From assembly GCA_030248135.1 (NCBI GenBank), contig JASANC010003853.1, forward strand, positions 1 through 64,000: a DNA stretch of 64,000 nucleotides, written 5' to 3'. The notes beneath the pieces were generated by a model that saw only the letters and a list, made by a program, of their open reading frames with translations, was not told the DNA's origin and ran no database searches. The stretch is from Theristus sp. LFF4_11. Taxonomy: Eukaryota; Nematoda; Chromadorea; Monhysterida; Xyalidae. Each line of letters begins with the position of its first letter. Position 1 is the stretch's first letter. A program made the position numbers and the translations under genes. Positions 1 through 12,691 of the stretch are shown here, one piece after another.

Positions 1-135
1 TGCTATTTTGCTCAATTTTAAAATTATCAACAAACCCCCCCCCAAAAAATAAAGCCCCCCCCCAAAAAAATAAAACACCACCTATGAAGTCGCTGAAGAA
101 ATAAAAAACCCCATGGGGTTTAGAGGTATGGCATG
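1..135 (-). repeat. Fragment of the C-rich/G-rich MITE family also at 28793 and 43441
   Basis: Runs of C, then a segment reading AAGTCGCTGAAGAAATAA and a palindromic CCCATGGGG, match the reverse complement of the copy at 43441-43650. The left part is cut by the window edge and the terminal TACCGTATTACC motif is degraded. Confidence 0.6.
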
Positions 136-479
136 TTCCTCTTATCCAAAACCAATGGCCGTTACTATTTTTATTTTTATTTAATTATGTTCCATACCAT
201 TTGATTGTTCTCGTTCCAAATAATGTTTCTGTGTTCCACGTTACTTTCTTGAATACTTCAGATAGAAAACGCACCGGTTCACGTTGTTGTTGGTGGGCAA
301 CGCCGCGCTTCTTCTAGACGACAAATCGGCAACTACCAAGAGTTGACAAGCAGTTTTCTTCACATTTGAAGCGTAAAAACAAGGCATTTGGCTGATTTTT
401 AGTCCGTTAACGAGCTCTTGAAACCAATTTCAGAAATTTCTATCGTTATCTTGGCTTTCCTCGTCGATCTTTGACCTGA

Positions 480-665
480 AAGTAGAAATTGTCAAAAAAA
501 TTCTGCCAAAATGGAAACTGGGCAAAAACTCATGAAGTCGCTTTCGGTGAAAAGTGTCTGAAACGCGTTTTCAGATGAAAGTACAATTTTGATGGCAAAA
601 ACTCGTTTTTTGTGATTCTTGAAAAAAAACTTTCGCATTTTTAACAACCCTAGTCGGTGGTACTG
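480..665 (+). repeat. Dispersed repeat shared with 59318-59462
   Basis: The segment from AGTAGAAATTGTCAA to the AAACTCG region recurs near 59318-59462 with modest divergence, including a common block TTTTCAGATGAAA. No coding potential or termini recognised. Confidence 0.55.
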
Positions 666-1248
666 ATAGCAGTGTAATTTATTTATTTATTTAGCACCCG
701 CTAGCTAGCAGTGAGCGAAAAAGTGCGCTTGAAAAATGCCGCTGGCTCGCGATTTATTGCACCCGGATCCGCTGAAGGAGAAGCGACGTTGCAAACTGAA
801 GCGACTCGTGCAACATCCGAATTCGTATTTTATGGACGTGAAATGCCCCGGCTGTTATAAAATCACTACCGTGTTCAGTCACGCGCAATCCGTTGTGGTC
901 AGTTCGGTTGCGCTTCGGTTTTTTGGCGGATTTTTCCGAAAGTTTCACTTCTAAATGTCTCTGTTCATTCGGCAAGCTGTTAGATTCTCCCGGCCGCGAT
1001 TTTTTTTTCATTTTTTGATCAAAACCTTTATCAATCCTCAGCACATTCAGTGGTCAGTTCTATAAAAGTGAACAGTGTTTGAACAGTGAACAGTTTTACT
1101 CCAGGGTGGTCCAATAGTTATAAGTCTTGACAAATTCTGGAAAAAATAATCGAAATGTTAACTTTCTAGACAGACAGTTCTGTGCCGAAATTTGAAAAAT
1201 TCAGCTTTTATAGAGCTGACCACAGGAGGGGTAGCTTGTAGCGCTTGA

Positions 1249-2650
<1,402 letters not shown>

Positions 2651-2734
2651 AATGATTTGGAGGCGTTTGGTCAGATGGGGACGGGGTGCCTTGGTTTGCT
2701 GCAGTGTTCTTGTACTGTGCTGTGCACATAAAGG

Positions 2735-2823
2735 GGCATTCATGAAGCAGTATTTAGTGACCGCGTAGCTATATTTTAACGCAGCTACGCGTCGCTAATT
2801 ACTGCTTTATGAATGCCGCTTAA
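2735..2823. mobile_element. Foldback hairpin element (about 89 bp)
   Basis: The two halves are inverted copies: the left arm begins GGGGCATTCATGAAGCAG and the right arm ends CTTTATGAATGCCGC, with GTAGC motifs near the centre. The same hairpin occurs at 7412, 22602 and 41567, and a decayed one at 33888. Confidence 0.8.
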
Positions 2824-3676
2824 TTGTACCATCGCCATACTGGGTGTAGTTACTGAAACGGCTGGTTTTGGTCGACTTCAGTTTTAATGTGGAACTCAGT
2901 CGAAAGCTGTCAACAGAACGCAATTTTTTAATATCGGAGCAAAAGTCTGGTACTGGATATGGATTTGTGAAAAAAGTTCTCACCTAGTGCCTGCCGAGTA
3001 ACTTTTGGTGTGTTTTTGTTGTTGGCGAATCCTGAGTGTCGAATACGGTGAAAACAAATGTGAACCTGAGTTAGGTCTTAACGTGGATGCATTCTTGGTT
3101 TCAACTGTACTGACCATTTTTTCAGTGGACAATTCTAGGAGACATTTCAAAGCCTGGATTTTCTTTCTTCCAGGTTGCTCATTCCGAAAGAAGCAACATT
3201 GAGGCGTCGTCTCGGGCTGTGCATTCAAGCGAAGAAAACTATTTTTTGTTCAATAAATTTCACTGAAAATGTTGAGTTTTTATTTTGTTGAGTTTTCGAA
3301 GTGATACCAATGGATGTTTTCGGTCGTTTGTGTTGTTATTAAGTTTCATTCGCCGAAACACACGAGAAACTGTTGATTTGAGAAGTTATTATTTCTAGGA
3401 TTTATCGAAGAATCATTTGGGTTGGTTTTTGGATCGGTGTTTTGTGAAACGGGCCACTCGTTATTGCTGTTCTGTTGATATCGGTTGAATAAAAAGGATT
3501 GAAAAGTTACGGGCATTTTTGTTTCCGCTTTGAATCTGCTTGTTGCTCGAGCGTTCATTTCAAATCAAACGCGTTTTCTAACCGCTGTTTTTAATGCTGC
3601 TCATGTGCTAACGGTTGATTCGGTGCATCTGAACAAAGCGCTGATTGGCCCAAGCCCCAACATGAGCCTCAAAATC

Positions 3677-3757
3677 AGCATGTCATTTTTTTCCAAAACT
3701 GAATGAACTGCTTGTGTAGCATGTCATTTTTTCCAAAACTGAATGAACTGCTTGTGT
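3677..3757 (+). repeat. Two-copy tandem duplication, 40-41 bp unit
   Basis: The unit beginning AGCATGTCATTTTTT and ending ACTGCTTGTGT is present twice back to back (3677-3717 and 3718-3757), differing by one T. It looks like a recent local duplication with no coding meaning. Confidence 0.85.
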
Positions 3758-4461
3758 TTCTTTGTCGTTGCTCAAAGCAACGTTCAAAGCTGATTGGCTG
3801 CCTCATGTTGATGTACCACCAATGAACGCGGCAATTTGAAATGTATCCATTCGACTGCGCATTCATGCTGCAGGAATTTTCAACTGATTGTGCAATGGTG
3901 CATTTTGCTGGCAAACTGTTGTCACTTTGCAGAACGGTATTAAGCTAACTCTGGTAGGGGGGGGGGGGCGAAATTAACGTCTGTGTGTGTCAGACAGCCT
4001 TTACAATTGCAATAGCAAATCGATTGTTGCTGTGTTTTGAGCACCTGACTACGTTCTGTTTCTGGATCAGTGGTGCAAAAAACCAGCGAAAAAGTGCACA
4101 CTGCTTCGAGGCACAGGGTCAACGCACACGTTTTCGTCGCCAGATAAAGTCGACTCAGTTCGTCAAATCACTCAAAATTCGCGCGATTGAAATTCAAAAA
4201 TGCAATTGGAATTAGCGCGCGCGTGGCGTGTGCCAATTGGCTTTGGCGTGATTGCTGGCAGGCACAAACGCGTTGAGTTTGAATGAGCGACTGCTTTCCA
4301 TCTAGCCACGGATTGCAGAGCACAGTTAGCTCAATGTAACAAAGTGATGACGTTTTTTGTGTTTTCCGCGCGGGAAACCGTCAACATGTTCAAACGTGCT
4401 CAAACAAGCCAAACAGTGGGGGTGGGCGGTGTGTATTTCGCAAGAAGCACTTATGTTTTTG

Positions 4462-5239
4462 TAGGGTTGGCATGGTAAAAATACCGGTTTTTTTACCGGT
4501 AAAAAAACACGTATTTATACGCGTTTTTTTACCAGGGCAAAAATTGGTGTCTTGAAAAAAACGGGAAAAAGACCGTTTCTGTATTTTCCGGTTTTTTTCG
4601 TATTTTTCCGGTTTTTTTCAATTTCGGACCCTGAGTTTTTATATCATTTTTGATGAGAAAATGAGAAAATCTGTGACCAGCAAGAAAAATATGATGACGA
4701 AATTGACACTGATGTTTTGAAAGAACTGTTAAGCGAAATGCAAGAATCGGCTGGAGCTGCCGAGCTGAGCTGAAAATTTTAAAAATTTTAAATGCTCAAA
4801 ATTGTCTTTCTCACACAATTACTGATTTGTTTTCTTTTTGATCTCTGACTCTAAATTCGGTTTAATTGCGTTATTGCAGCAAATTGTGTTCGTCTATTGT
4901 GACCAAAGACTGTCCCGTGAAAACGCTGTGGTTTTTTCCTGTGTAATTGGTGGAATATAAACGATTGAGCAAAAGATAATGTTCGATTTATTGCTGACCT
5001 TTTGGGTTTTCAAGCCCAAACATAATTTATTTTCTTTGTTGGTGCACGATATTTTGAACAAAGCATTCTGAAAGTTGTTTTTCACAAATCCTGGTTCAAT
5101 TAAAGTCGGCTGCAAAAAATATGTGGGTTTTTACAACTTTTTGGCTTTCGTTTTTTTCCGGTAATATTACCGTAATTTTACCGGTAAAAATACAGGTTTT
5201 TTTACCACGATTTGAAAAAACGGTATTTTGCCAACCCTA
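4462..5239 (+). mobile_element. hAT-like non-autonomous element H3 (778 bp)
   Basis: It begins TAGGGTTGG and ends CCAACCCTA, flanked by a perfect 8-bp duplication TGTTTTTG (4454-4461 and 5240-5247). Subterminal ACCGGTTTTTT/AAAAAACCGG-like blocks are inverted. No long coding frame is seen. It is related to H4 at 11587-12372. Confidence 0.87.
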
Positions 5240-5739
5240 TGTTTTTGTGCCGCCACTCCAAACATTTGCAGTGTTTGTGTGCTATAACGGGTTGAAAAAC
5301 ACACATTGCGATTGCCTCAAGATTCAAGAAACGCAACATGAAGCCAGAGTTGTTTATGTGCACTTGACATTGAAAAATCAAAAAGAGGGCAGAGTCCAGA
5401 CAACGAAGTGACAGTCCAATGGTCAATACGTTTATTCGACGCTTGTGCTGTGCGAAAAAACTGACAAAAAACAGCTCGATTTTGACTTCTTCATCTCCCG
5501 TGCTCCCGAGCAGACCGCTCGTTTGCAGTTCAGGTTGGTTGTTTGGACTTTTTTCTGTCAAACGTGTTTATTTTGAATGTTAAGAGTTATGTAGTTGTGT
5601 CACTGATTTATTGGCTGAGGTTCGGTGAATTGTCGGTGTTCTGACTGAAAAGTTTTTTTTGGCCACAAAAACAATGTTCAGTTGCAAAAAGTTAACTCTG
5701 GTTGGGTTAGCAGGGCTGTGAACTGCAGGCTCAACACAA

Positions 5740-5890
5740 CTATTAATAGCTGATTGGTTGTTTGCACGTGCATCTGGCTGATGCGTGCATCCTCTGAAGG
5801 TGTTGCTGTGGGGGCGGAGTTTGCCTGCACCGAATGCATGCATCATCAACTGCACGTTTGTGCAACCAACCAATCAGCTGGTTGTTTATA
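5740..5890 (+). mobile_element. Degenerate copy of the CCAAT-carrying MITE, upstream of kinase A
   Basis: Inverted AGCTGATTGGTTG and CAACCAATCAGCTGG arms enclose GTGGGGGCGGAGTTTGC, which is the reverse complement of the core of the 10188 element. The outer CAGTC termini are lost. It lies about 225 bp before the kinase A start codon and so brings two CCAAT boxes and a GC box close to the gene. Confidence 0.65.
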
Positions 5891-6115
5891 TTATCCACAC
5901 GGCTTCACCCGGTGAGCAACGTGTGCAAGTTCGCTTTCGGAAAGTATGCCTGGTCCAGTCCTAGCCACAAACGAACGCTAGCACCTTTGTACCGAACACA
6001 AGCACTTTACTAAAGTGGCTGGCGACTGAAGATGCCACAATTAAACAAAGAAATAAGTAAAAAATAAAGAAAATTAAATAAAGGCGTTTGACTTCACGAA
6101 TTCCCTCCAACAGCC

Positions 6116-8973
6116 ATGGCGAGCAGCAGCAGCAGCCAAAAGTTTGGCGACGAAAACGGCGCCGGTCGAGCGTTCACGATTCTGGTCGAGGGCAACATCG
6201 CATCCGGCAAGACGTCGCTGCTGCGACATTTGGGCAAACATCATGCGGACCAGATTGAGGTGCGTGTGTGGGGGGGGGGGGGGAGTTGTTGTTGGTCAGG
6301 TTGGAGAGCATTCGTTAGACCGTGCCACACTCACGGATTACAACGTGCAAGCACAGTTTCTTGCGGTCTCGCCTGGTAAGCGTATACCGCGGGCCCCCGG
6401 GCTCGTCAGTTACGACAAGGCCCGAGCTGCACAGCCGAATCCAAAATGATGACCAGCGCAGACGGATGTTATGGCTGGCTGAAACATCAGCGATTTTTGT
6501 CACATACATGCAAAATGTGCTGCTGGCTGTTTGCATGTTCAGCCGAATACCGCAGTTCAAAGCGTGCTTTCACACTTTGCTCCCGAACACGTCAGGAAAA
6601 AAGTGACGTTCACTCTTTTCCATTCTGTCCCCTGGTTCCACGCCTGAAGGTAGTTTCTGCGGGTATGTTCTTGTCATCATGGGTGACTTCGATTGATTTG
6701 GCGTTTGAGCATTTTATTCTTTAATATCAGGTAAGAAGCGAATCACCTTCAAAGGCGGCACACAAGTGTTTTTTGTGTTCTTTTGTTTGTCGTTTTGTGC
6801 AGCCAACCAATCAGCTATCACTTTCTGTAGGTTTTTGCCGAGCCAGTTCAGAAATGGCGTGACGTGAACGGACACAATATTTTTGTGAGTTTGTTCGCTG
6901 AGTTTGTCTTGTGAAACGATTGTTCACTCTCGATAAAACTGAGTTGCTGTTTTTTTGTTATTACAGGGTTTGATGTACAAAGACCCGTCCCGTTGGGGTT
7001 TGACATTCCAGACGTACGTTCAACTGACGATGCTGCAGGTGCACCTGCGAAAAACGGTATTTACACTATCGAATTTCAGTTTTTGTCGTTGTTGCTGGGT
7101 GACTTTCGCATTTTTCAGTCGTACTTTTTTACTTTTAGACATTCAATTTTAAAATTAAACAAGCCACCGTTTGTTGTTTCAGAACCGACCGTTCAAAATC
7201 ATGGAGCGTTCGATCTTCAGCGCCAAGCAGATCTTTGTGGACAACTTGCGGAATTCGTGAGTCGATTTTCACGTCTTGTGAAATTGCAAGAGTAACGCAA
7301 ATTTGCATTTGATGCATGACACAGCAATAATCAGCGTTAAAAGTTATGATTGATCCGCTTGCCAAATTTGTAGTATCCATCCACCCAATCATATCGAGCA
7401 CAATCATGTTCTTAGGGGCATTCATGAAGCAGTTTTTAGTAACGCGTAGCCATTTCGTAACATGGCTACGAGGTCACTAAACACTCCTTCATGAATGCCG
7501 CTTTACAGTGACATCATGCCAGCAGCGGAGCACACAGTGTTGACAGAGTGGTTCAATTTTCTCGACCAACAATTCAACCTGACTCCAGATCTCATTGGTT
7601 TGTCTGCGTTTTCAAACCTGTGTCGTGTGCTGTTGCGAACGAAACTCATTGGTTGCGTGTTTGTGCCACCGCGCAAGATTCGAAAATCAAAATTATCCTG
7701 CGCTACGGCAATGGCATACCTGCAGAAATCGTCTCTGTCTGGCTTTTTTTGTTTTCTTGTGGTGTGGAGATGCCACAGACAGAGTATATGACAGGCGGGA
7801 CTCCAAACAAACATGCCATTTGCCTCTCAGAAGCCCTACAGTTTTTTTTCAATCTCCATTTGGTCGCCCACATTTTCATCTCGAGTAACCTGTCCAGTCC
7901 AACCAAATGTTGTCCCCAATGTTTTCGCCTTCAGTCTACCTGCGTACGTCGCCTGCAGTGTGCCATGAGCGTGTCCAGTTACGTCAGCGAGCTGAAGAGT
8001 CCGTCGTTACGCTGGTCGGTGGCGGTTTGCATGGAGTTCGGTGGCGTTTTTTTCGCTCAGACAACTTGAATTTTGAGATGGAACCGACGATGCAGACACC
8101 CACCCGCTGTGTGTGCCACGGGCAGCGCTGCATTTCAGTCTGGTGCACGTTGTGTAGACGATTGGTGATTTGGATTGTATTTTTGGACGCTTTGTTCCGT
8201 GCGGTCACGATCGTCGGGAGTCTCCAGAGTGATGTGACCGTGATTTTATTCGTCAATCAGATTTTTTTGTCCGCTGATTTTGCCAGGAGTTCCTCGAGAC
8301 GCTGCACGCACTGCACGAGCGATGGCTGTGCTCCGACAAGGACGTCGTGCGACTGACTGCCGATCGCTGGATGCCGCGTAGCAACGTTCGGTTTTTATTT
8401 TTTTTCGTTTTCCTAGTTTTTTTTGGCACAATTCATGGCTACGTGTGTTGAATTGATTTGTATCGTGCACGATGATTCGATCGCAATGCCGTGGTGCAGC
8501 TACAGTCTATCTCGCTAATACAGGCAACTAGCTGATTGGTTGGTCATAGCATTTCTCAGCGCTGATTGGTTAGTCATGAGCAATTTTCAGCGCTGATTGG
8601 TTGTTCAGGAGCAAATCTCAGCACTGATTGGTTGGTAATTACGTTATGTTGCATATTTTTTCCGGATGGACTGTAGTGAAATGAGCATTCTCAATAGGCT
8701 TGCAGGTTGAGCCTGAGCCTGAAGTCCATAGCCTATTGCCTAAAGCCCTTAGCCTAATCCTAAGCTCATAACCTATAGCCCAAAGCCTCCGCCCCATCGC
8801 AGGTGCTGGAAATCAACGGCAATCTGTCGCAGCACGAGATGTCGTCCGAGTATGAGCGGCTGTCTGAAATTCTGCTACGCGAGCAAACCACGCGAAAACC
8901 AAACCACCCAGAGAAGCGCGCGGCAATGCAGACCGTGCAGGTGCAACCGGCGGCCGTTGCGTACAACGCGTGA
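6116..8973 (+). CDS. dNK: Deoxyribonucleoside kinase A (dNK/TK2-like)
   Basis: Phosphorylates deoxynucleosides to monophosphates with ATP (dNTP salvage). Eight exons: 6116-6259, 6831-6884, 6967-7056, 7183-7256, 7509-7597, 7935-8014, 8287-8385, 8803-8973; 266 aa, near the usual 250-265 of the family. Visible motifs: P-loop GNIASGKTS at residues 26-34; the FAEPVQKW segment with the catalytic-base Glu; MYKDPSRW and FQTYVQL lining the substrate site; MERSIFS (ERS motif); the LID region [12 protein letters not shown] followed by RQRAEES. The start was chosen as the first ATG of the frame that reaches the P-loop. All junctions are GT-AG and phase-consistent; the least certain is the exon 7 donor (GTTCGG). 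The next gene is a tandem paralogue. The C-terminal tail after EILLREQ is not conserved in B. Whether the enzyme is cytosolic or mitochondrial cannot be told; no clear transit peptide is visible. Confidence 0.92.
6312..6445 (+). repeat. Dispersed repeat, inverted relative to 25367-25482
   Basis: A stretch in kinase A intron 1 containing GCGTATACCGCGGGCCCCCG and GACAAGGCCC is found as its reverse complement at 25367-25482. It resembles a tRNA-derived fragment but I cannot identify a convincing B box. Confidence 0.6.
7412..7505. mobile_element. Foldback hairpin abutting the exon 5 acceptor of kinase A
   Basis: This is the same hairpin as at 2735, with arms GGGGCATTCATGAAGCAG and CTTCATGAATGCCGCTT. 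Its right end falls three to four bases before the AG (7507-7508) that opens exon 5, so the element supplies the sequence immediately upstream of the splice acceptor. Confidence 0.82.
8503..8673 (+). mobile_element. TA-flanked element with internal ~30-bp minisatellite (copy 1)
   Basis: It starts CAGTCTATCTCGCTAATA and ends TTTCCGGATGGACTG, flanked on both sides by TA, as in Tc1/mariner-type insertions. The interior is tandem repeats of a unit near CAGCGCTGATTGGTTGGTCA. It lies in the last intron of kinase A. Other copies: 19443-20034 and 53878-54051. Confidence 0.8.
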
Positions 8974-10187
8974 ACGGGCATCAATCGCGTCGAGACGCGA
9001 CATGCGAATCTCAGCTAAAATCATTGTTTGACACATTGCAGCAGGCTGCAGTCTGAAATGGGCGAGACGAAATTGCAAGTTCGAGTCTCAGTGTTTTTGT
9101 TTCCGGTCTCCCTGTGCTGCACTACTGGCCGAATCAGTTGGTTACACGAAATTGCATTTTGATTCTTTTCCTGACGTTATTTAGTCGTTCTTTTTTCGTC
9201 AAGCTTTCTATCACACATTTCCACGGTGCGTTTTCAACTTTTTTTATGTTTTTTTTGATTTTTCACTTTGCTGGTTGTTGTTGTGCACTGAAGCGCGTTT
9301 TTTTTGGTAACTGTCACCACCATTGACTTTTGTTGATTCATGTTGTTATTTTGTTTGTATCTTTCTCACGTTGCGTAATAATTGTTGTGGATCAGTGTAT
9401 GTGATCTTTATCTTTGGACTCTTGAAATTGCATTTGTTTTTTTATTTATCTGAATCGCTGTTGTTCATTTTTCAGTTCTTCTCGCTGCGGAATAAAAAAT
9501 CGAATTGGGTTTCCTTTGGTTTCGTTGAAATTCATTTGGCGTCTTTCGCTGTGATAAAATTATTACAACAACAACAACAATTGATGTTGAGAAAATTGTG
9601 ATAAGAATGTTCTGATGTTCGCTGTATCCCAGTCCCAGGTACAAATGTAAATGGCAACAGCATGACTTCCAGCAGTCAGCAGGCTTTACGGGCATGAAGA
9701 CGTGGATGAGAGGCAAGTGTTTTTAATCATGAGTCTGACAACACGACAAAGGGGTTTGTAGCGTTTTGTGAGCGGTCGAGTCGAGCACGGGTTTTGTGCA
9801 GAGCTGTCAATCAAAATGCCAAAAAAAAACGCTGGCCGTTTCATATTGCCACGTTCACAGTTTCCACAGCAGTGACTCATGGAAATTTGTGCTTGTCAGT
9901 CATGCGGCTGTGCCCAGCGGCAGCTGAATATCCACGTGGACATGCATGGCCAGGCCAAACAGGCGCCAGTTTGAAATCACACTTGCACACAGTCGAACGT
10001 TCCTTGGTTGACTTTGACTGACTTGAGTTTTGAGTTCGGTGGGCACTCAACTCATTGGTAGCAGTTGCCTCGATGCACGCAATTAGCGTTTTTTTTTAAT
10101 GTAGCAAAGTTAGAATTGATCTATTCAATGACAACTTGTTTGGAAAGAAGTTTTTGTTCTTCGATGTGGTTTTGGAGACTTGTTCTA
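8974..10187. other. Intergenic stretch between kinases A and B
   Basis: I see no further exon here. It contains T-rich sequence, a short CAA run near 9566 and the candidate polyadenylation signal at 9491. Nothing else is identifiable. Confidence 0.5.
9491..9496 (+). terminator. Candidate polyadenylation signal, kinase A
   Basis: AATAAA about 0.5 kb after the stop codon, followed by T-rich sequence. It is the first canonical hexamer I see downstream, and is unproven. Confidence 0.35.
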
Positions 10188-10351
10188 CAGTCGAACTCTA
10201 AATTATAGGGAATCAGCTGATTCGTTGGTGGATTACGGTATGTATTCGGTGCAAACTCCGCCCCCACAGCAATGCCTGCACAGATAGCATGCATCACTTG
10301 TGACCACGAACCAATCAGCTGACTGCCCATAATTTAGATAGAGTTCGACTG
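10188..10351 (+). mobile_element. CCAAT-carrying MITE, 34 bp upstream of the kinase B start
   Basis: Inverted ends CAGTCGAACTC and GAGTTCGACTG are flanked by TA on both sides. Inner arms ATCAGCTGATTCGTTGG and GAACCAATCAGCTGA surround the core CAAACTCCGCCCCCACAGCA. It ends just before the coding start of kinase B, so it probably lies in the promoter or 5' leader. Confidence 0.85.
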
Positions 10352-10385
10352 TATTCAGACATTTCCACCCGGTGTCAACAAAACA

Positions 10386-12622
10386 ATGGAAAACGGCACC
10401 ATCGACACGAAACCAGAGAGTGTCCTCTCAACAAAGAGCCGACCATTCCAAACGATCGTTGTCGATGGCAACATCGCTGCGGGCAAGTCGACGCTGTTGG
10501 CATATTTGGCAAAGCGACAACCGCACTTGCTTCAGGTCGGTTGGTTTGTGTCGCAGCAGCTGATTGGTTGGGTTTGCTTTCTGTGTAGCCAACCAGCGAA
10601 CAGATGAGGTGATACAGTTGAACTCTAAATTATAGGGAATCCGCTGATTGGTTGGTGATCACGTGGTGCATGCTGTATGTGCGAACCAAACTCCGCCCCC
10701 ACAACAATTTCTGCACGGGAAGCATGCACACCGTAATCGCCAAGCAATCAGCTGACTCGCTACAATGAAGAGTTCGACTGCAGCAAAAAAACTGAAATGC
10801 TTCATTTTCATTCACGAACGTTGCTTTCCGAGCCCATGCAGACCTTCAGTAGCCGGTTTGTGGTTGTAAGTGTTTTTCTTTCACACAAAAAGATAGTGCC
10901 AGTTTTTTGGTAGGTTTTTGCTGAACCTGTTGACCGATGGCGAAACGTGCGTGGTCACAATGTTTTGGTGAGTGAATTTTGCGGAGCATGGATATATGGA
11001 ATCAATCACTTTTTCTGCCATTTCGTAAGAAAAGACATCAACTAATGAATCTTTGTGTTTCCGAGAATCATTGTGTGCATCTGATGTTGTGTTTCTTTTT
11101 GGCGATGTTACACAACGACTGGTGACCGTTTGCATGTGTGCCAGTGTGTTTGTGTGTGTGTGTGGCTGTCTTCAAACTACGAGTTCTGTTCTGCAGGACA
11201 TCACGTTCAATGATCAAACCCGGTGGTGCGCCATGTTTCAGTGGTACGTCATGTTGACAATGATGGACGAACATCTGAAAGAGACCGTGAGTGTTTTGCG
11301 GTTGTCTTGTCCACAGTTGAACTCTAAATTATAGGAAATCAGCTGATTGGTTGGTTGGTGGTCACATGCATGCGTGCTTTCCGTGCAGCATTGCCGTGCA
11401 GCGTCGTGTGTCGTTCCTGCATGGAAAGCATGCATGCACGTGACTACCAACCAATCCTCTGATTCCCTATAATTTAGAATTCAACTGTAAATGTTGGCTG
11501 TTTTCGTTGCATTTAACGATAATACACAAGTTGTATGTCTCGTTGAACAGCAAGAAATTCGTAAACTCGTGTGTGTTTGCTGTGCATAGGGTTGGTAAAA
11601 AACCGGTTTTTTATATTGCCAGGAAAAAAAACCGGTTTCTTTTCCGTTTTAAAACCGTTTTAAAACCATAAAAAACCGAATGCTTCCCAGCTCCTAAACT
11701 TTCCAGAACTTGGCATCTTGAACTCAAAATAGAAAATACATCAAAATTAGTGATTTTGAGCAGCGTAAAATGCTGTTTTCGGGCATACAACCGACCTAAT
11801 TTGCTATTTTTGCCACCCAATGCTACCCAATTTTTTGTTTCAAATCAAACCAATTTCGCTTTTATTGGTTTCCAGGGCAGCACGTTCAATAAATTGAAAA
11901 CAAAGACTGGGCAGTGACCGTGTAGGTGTGGGGAGCGGGGAGGGACGGTTGAAAGGAGACCGGATAACTGACCCCGATTAGGGGGCGAGATTTGCAGAAC
12001 TGCAAAGTGAAACCGGTAGCGGATTGCGTTCGAAAAATAACATTTCATCAGTTACCCTTTGCAAATCGACAACATCGTCAGTGAGTCTGCATATGCACTT
12101 AGTTTAGCATTCACCTTGTCTTCATCGTATTTCACTTGACCCTTGCTACAAAAGCTTCTGCAAAATGATGCTTCACCAGTTCACTGTACCGTTTTTTCAG
12201 AAATATAATTTTACATTTTATCAATCAAACGAAGAATTGTGATTTTTGACCACGAAGCTTGAAAATGTTTAAGGTAAAAAACCGGTTCTTTATTTTTTCA
12301 AGAAAAAAAACTGGGAAAAAACCGGTTTTAAAACGGAAAAGAAACCGGTTTTTTTTTCCTGTGCCAACCCTAGCTGTGTATCATACAATGTTGCACTGTT
12401 GCTATCAAGCGCCATGCGCAATCGATAATGTCACCGCTCGTGGCCTGGTGGTAGCGCATTGGACTCGTTGTCTGTGCGCTCGGGGGATCGAGCCCCGCCG
12501 AGGGGTGTATAGGCACTTAATGACAGAGAAAACTCGATGGGCGCCCTACTCGACGGCGTTCAGTGCGCTTCTCTGGGTTAGCCCTGGCTAAAAACATCGC
12601 CTAAAAATCCCAACAACAACAA

Positions 12623-12691
<69 letters not shown>

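Noticed and set aside
8503..8673. CRISPR-like array of spaced repeats (also 19853-20034)
   Set aside because: The units are contiguous degenerate minisatellite copies without unique spacers, in introns of a eukaryotic genome.
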